A DNA stretch of 64,000 bases. It comes from Nitzschia sp. DOCU1 (taxonomy: Eukaryota > Bacillariophyta > Bacillariophyceae > Bacillariales > Bacillariaceae). A program made the translations under genes and the position numbers. Below are positions 63,163-64,000 of the stretch, one piece after another. The stretch spans positions 2,480,001 to 2,544,000 of the forward strand of contig OX595989.1 in assembly GCA_951394045.1 (NCBI GenBank), in the 5' to 3' direction. Position 1 is the first letter of the stretch, and every line of letters begins with the position of its first letter. The notes under the pieces are model-generated. The model saw nothing but the letters and a program-made list of their open reading frames with translations. It had not been told where the DNA came from and ran no database searches.

Positions 63163-64000
63163 TGACGTCTTTTTCTTTTCATCACTATCCAGCAAAAGTT
63201 TAGACACTTCCTCTGCAACCCACTGGCCAATGATGTTCTCCTTGCAACCACTCCAATAGTGGGCGGCATGGGCATGCAAGCACTTGACACCTGCTTGGTT
63301 GCGCATACCAGCAACTCCACGAGAAGTATCCAACGCAGAGTCCCATCGTCGCTTTGAGATGAAATCCCGATCTTCTGCTGTAATCATAGAGTATCGTTCT
63401 TTTCCATAGGCGAGATGCGCCTGTTTCATCGACTCTAACGCCTTGGTATCTTCCTTTAGCAATATCTCGTACTGTGAACCTCGATTCTCCAGTTCTATTT
63501 TCGAAATTAGCGCCCTCAAGCGTGGATGCGTCACCCAGAACATTGTAGGAAACGGTTCCACCAATGGTGTTTTCAGTTCTTTGGAGTTGTTGGTGTTGTC
63601 GTCGCCGGCACCGTCATCGTCATCACTTTGCCGTTTACGCTTTCGTCTGGATTTGGTACTATCCGATTCATCTCGAAGGACCAGGGGATAGAGTTTTAAA
63701 ACCAGCGGTGTAGTGTCATCCTTCAACAGATCAGGAAATGCCTCATTGGCTCGAGCAGCCACCGACAATGCGTTTCCCGGAAAATATCCCAGTTGACCAA
63801 TGAGCGCCAATTTGTCTGTCTCGTCTAAAGAACAAAGACCTTTTACAGCAGGCCATTGATAATCTCGGTCCGAGGGAAGGAAACTTTTGTCCAGTGATGA
63901 TGATTGATTATTTGCCCCTTCTTCGGCGGCCGCAAGTACCGCTTCAATTTCCAGCATCTTCTTGAGCTTGCGGCGACCCGTTCTTCCGAGAACTCGTCGA
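63142..64000 (-). CDS. DUF501-domain protein (5' end may lie outside the window)
   Basis: From the first visible ATG (63957) the product has 271 residues, but the frame stays open to the window edge and that part reads as a basic, protein-like segment (GRTGRRKLKKM), so the true start may be upstream. The C-terminal half fits DUF501: FPTMFWVTHPRLRALISKIE (about 137-156), a helical AHLAYGKERY stretch, then the core GVAGMRNQAGVKCLHAHAAHYWSG (about 214-237) with GVKCLHAHxAH as hallmark. A highly charged KSRRKRKRQSDDDDGAGDD insert precedes it. DUF501 proteins have no firmly known function. Stop at 63142-63144 lies inside the TRM11-like coding sequence of the opposite strand. Confidence 0.75.
   Translation of the reverse strand, partial: RRVLGRTGRRKLKKMLEIEAVLAAAEEGANNQSSSLDKSFLPSDRDYQWPAVKGLCSLDETDKLALIGQLGYFPGNALSVAARANEAFPDLLKDDTTPLVLKLYPLVLRDESDSTKSRRKRKRQSDDDDGAGDDNTNNSKELKTPLVEPFPTMFWVTHPRLRALISKIELENRGSQYEILLKEDTKALESMKQAHLAYGKERYSMITAEDRDFISKRRWDSALDTSRGVAGMRNQAGVKCLHAHAAHYWSGCKENIIGQWVAEEVSKLLLDSDEKKKTSSSDADK

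Overview
The window is nuclear DNA of a photosynthetic eukaryote, most likely a diatom. The evidence is a gene-dense layout with short GT-AG introns (65-116 nt, one of 241 nt) and nucleus-encoded plastid proteins whose pre-sequences carry the diatom signal-peptide/transit junction with an aromatic residue (glutamyl-tRNA reductase, a PsbP-like protein, probably a TRM11-like methyltransferase). Long PPR proteins and a family of WY...RGLE proteins, which I recall only from diatoms, point the same way. I cannot name the species. Exon joins were worked out by hand from reading frame, GT/AG borders and restored family motifs.

Layout. 0-10 kb: C-terminal end of a membrane protein, a ZNHIT2-type HIT-finger protein, a rhomboid protease, a WY-RGLE protein, a TLDc protein interrupted by one in-frame TAG, and diphthine synthase DPH5. 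9.7-15 kb: two more WY-RGLE genes and about 4 kb without convincing genes, including a CTAG/AGTAG-rich tract with a diverged duplication. 15-23 kb: a phytyl-ester-synthase-like enzyme, a small MGCASS lipid-anchored protein, a membrane protein, a FAM192A/Fyv6-like protein, a LYAR-like zinc-finger protein and a fourth WY-RGLE gene. 23.7-32.5 kb: one five-exon gene for a ~2,830-residue SZT2-like protein.

32.9-46 kb: branched-chain aminotransferase, PsbP-like lumenal protein, F-box/Sel1-like/MYND protein, isocitrate-lyase-superfamily enzyme, steroid-5-alpha-reductase-family protein, COA7-like Sel1 protein, glutamyl-tRNA reductase and APC7. 46.5-64 kb: a 1,064-residue PPR protein, an unknown 774-residue protein, COG7, a STE20/OSR1-type kinase, cytosolic PheRS alpha, a second PPR protein, a TRM11-like tRNA methyltransferase and a DUF501-domain protein that overlaps it tail to tail.

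The genes form no operon or cluster; they are mainly housekeeping genes (tRNA charging and modification, Golgi trafficking, anaphase-promoting complex, tetrapyrrole synthesis, nutrient signalling). Many lie in head-to-head pairs with 300-700 bp between start codons, followed by tight tail-to-tail ends. The items most worth following are the four dispersed WY-RGLE paralogues, the stop codon inside the TLDc domain, the SZT2-like protein and the MGCASS protein with its beta-rich C-terminal module.
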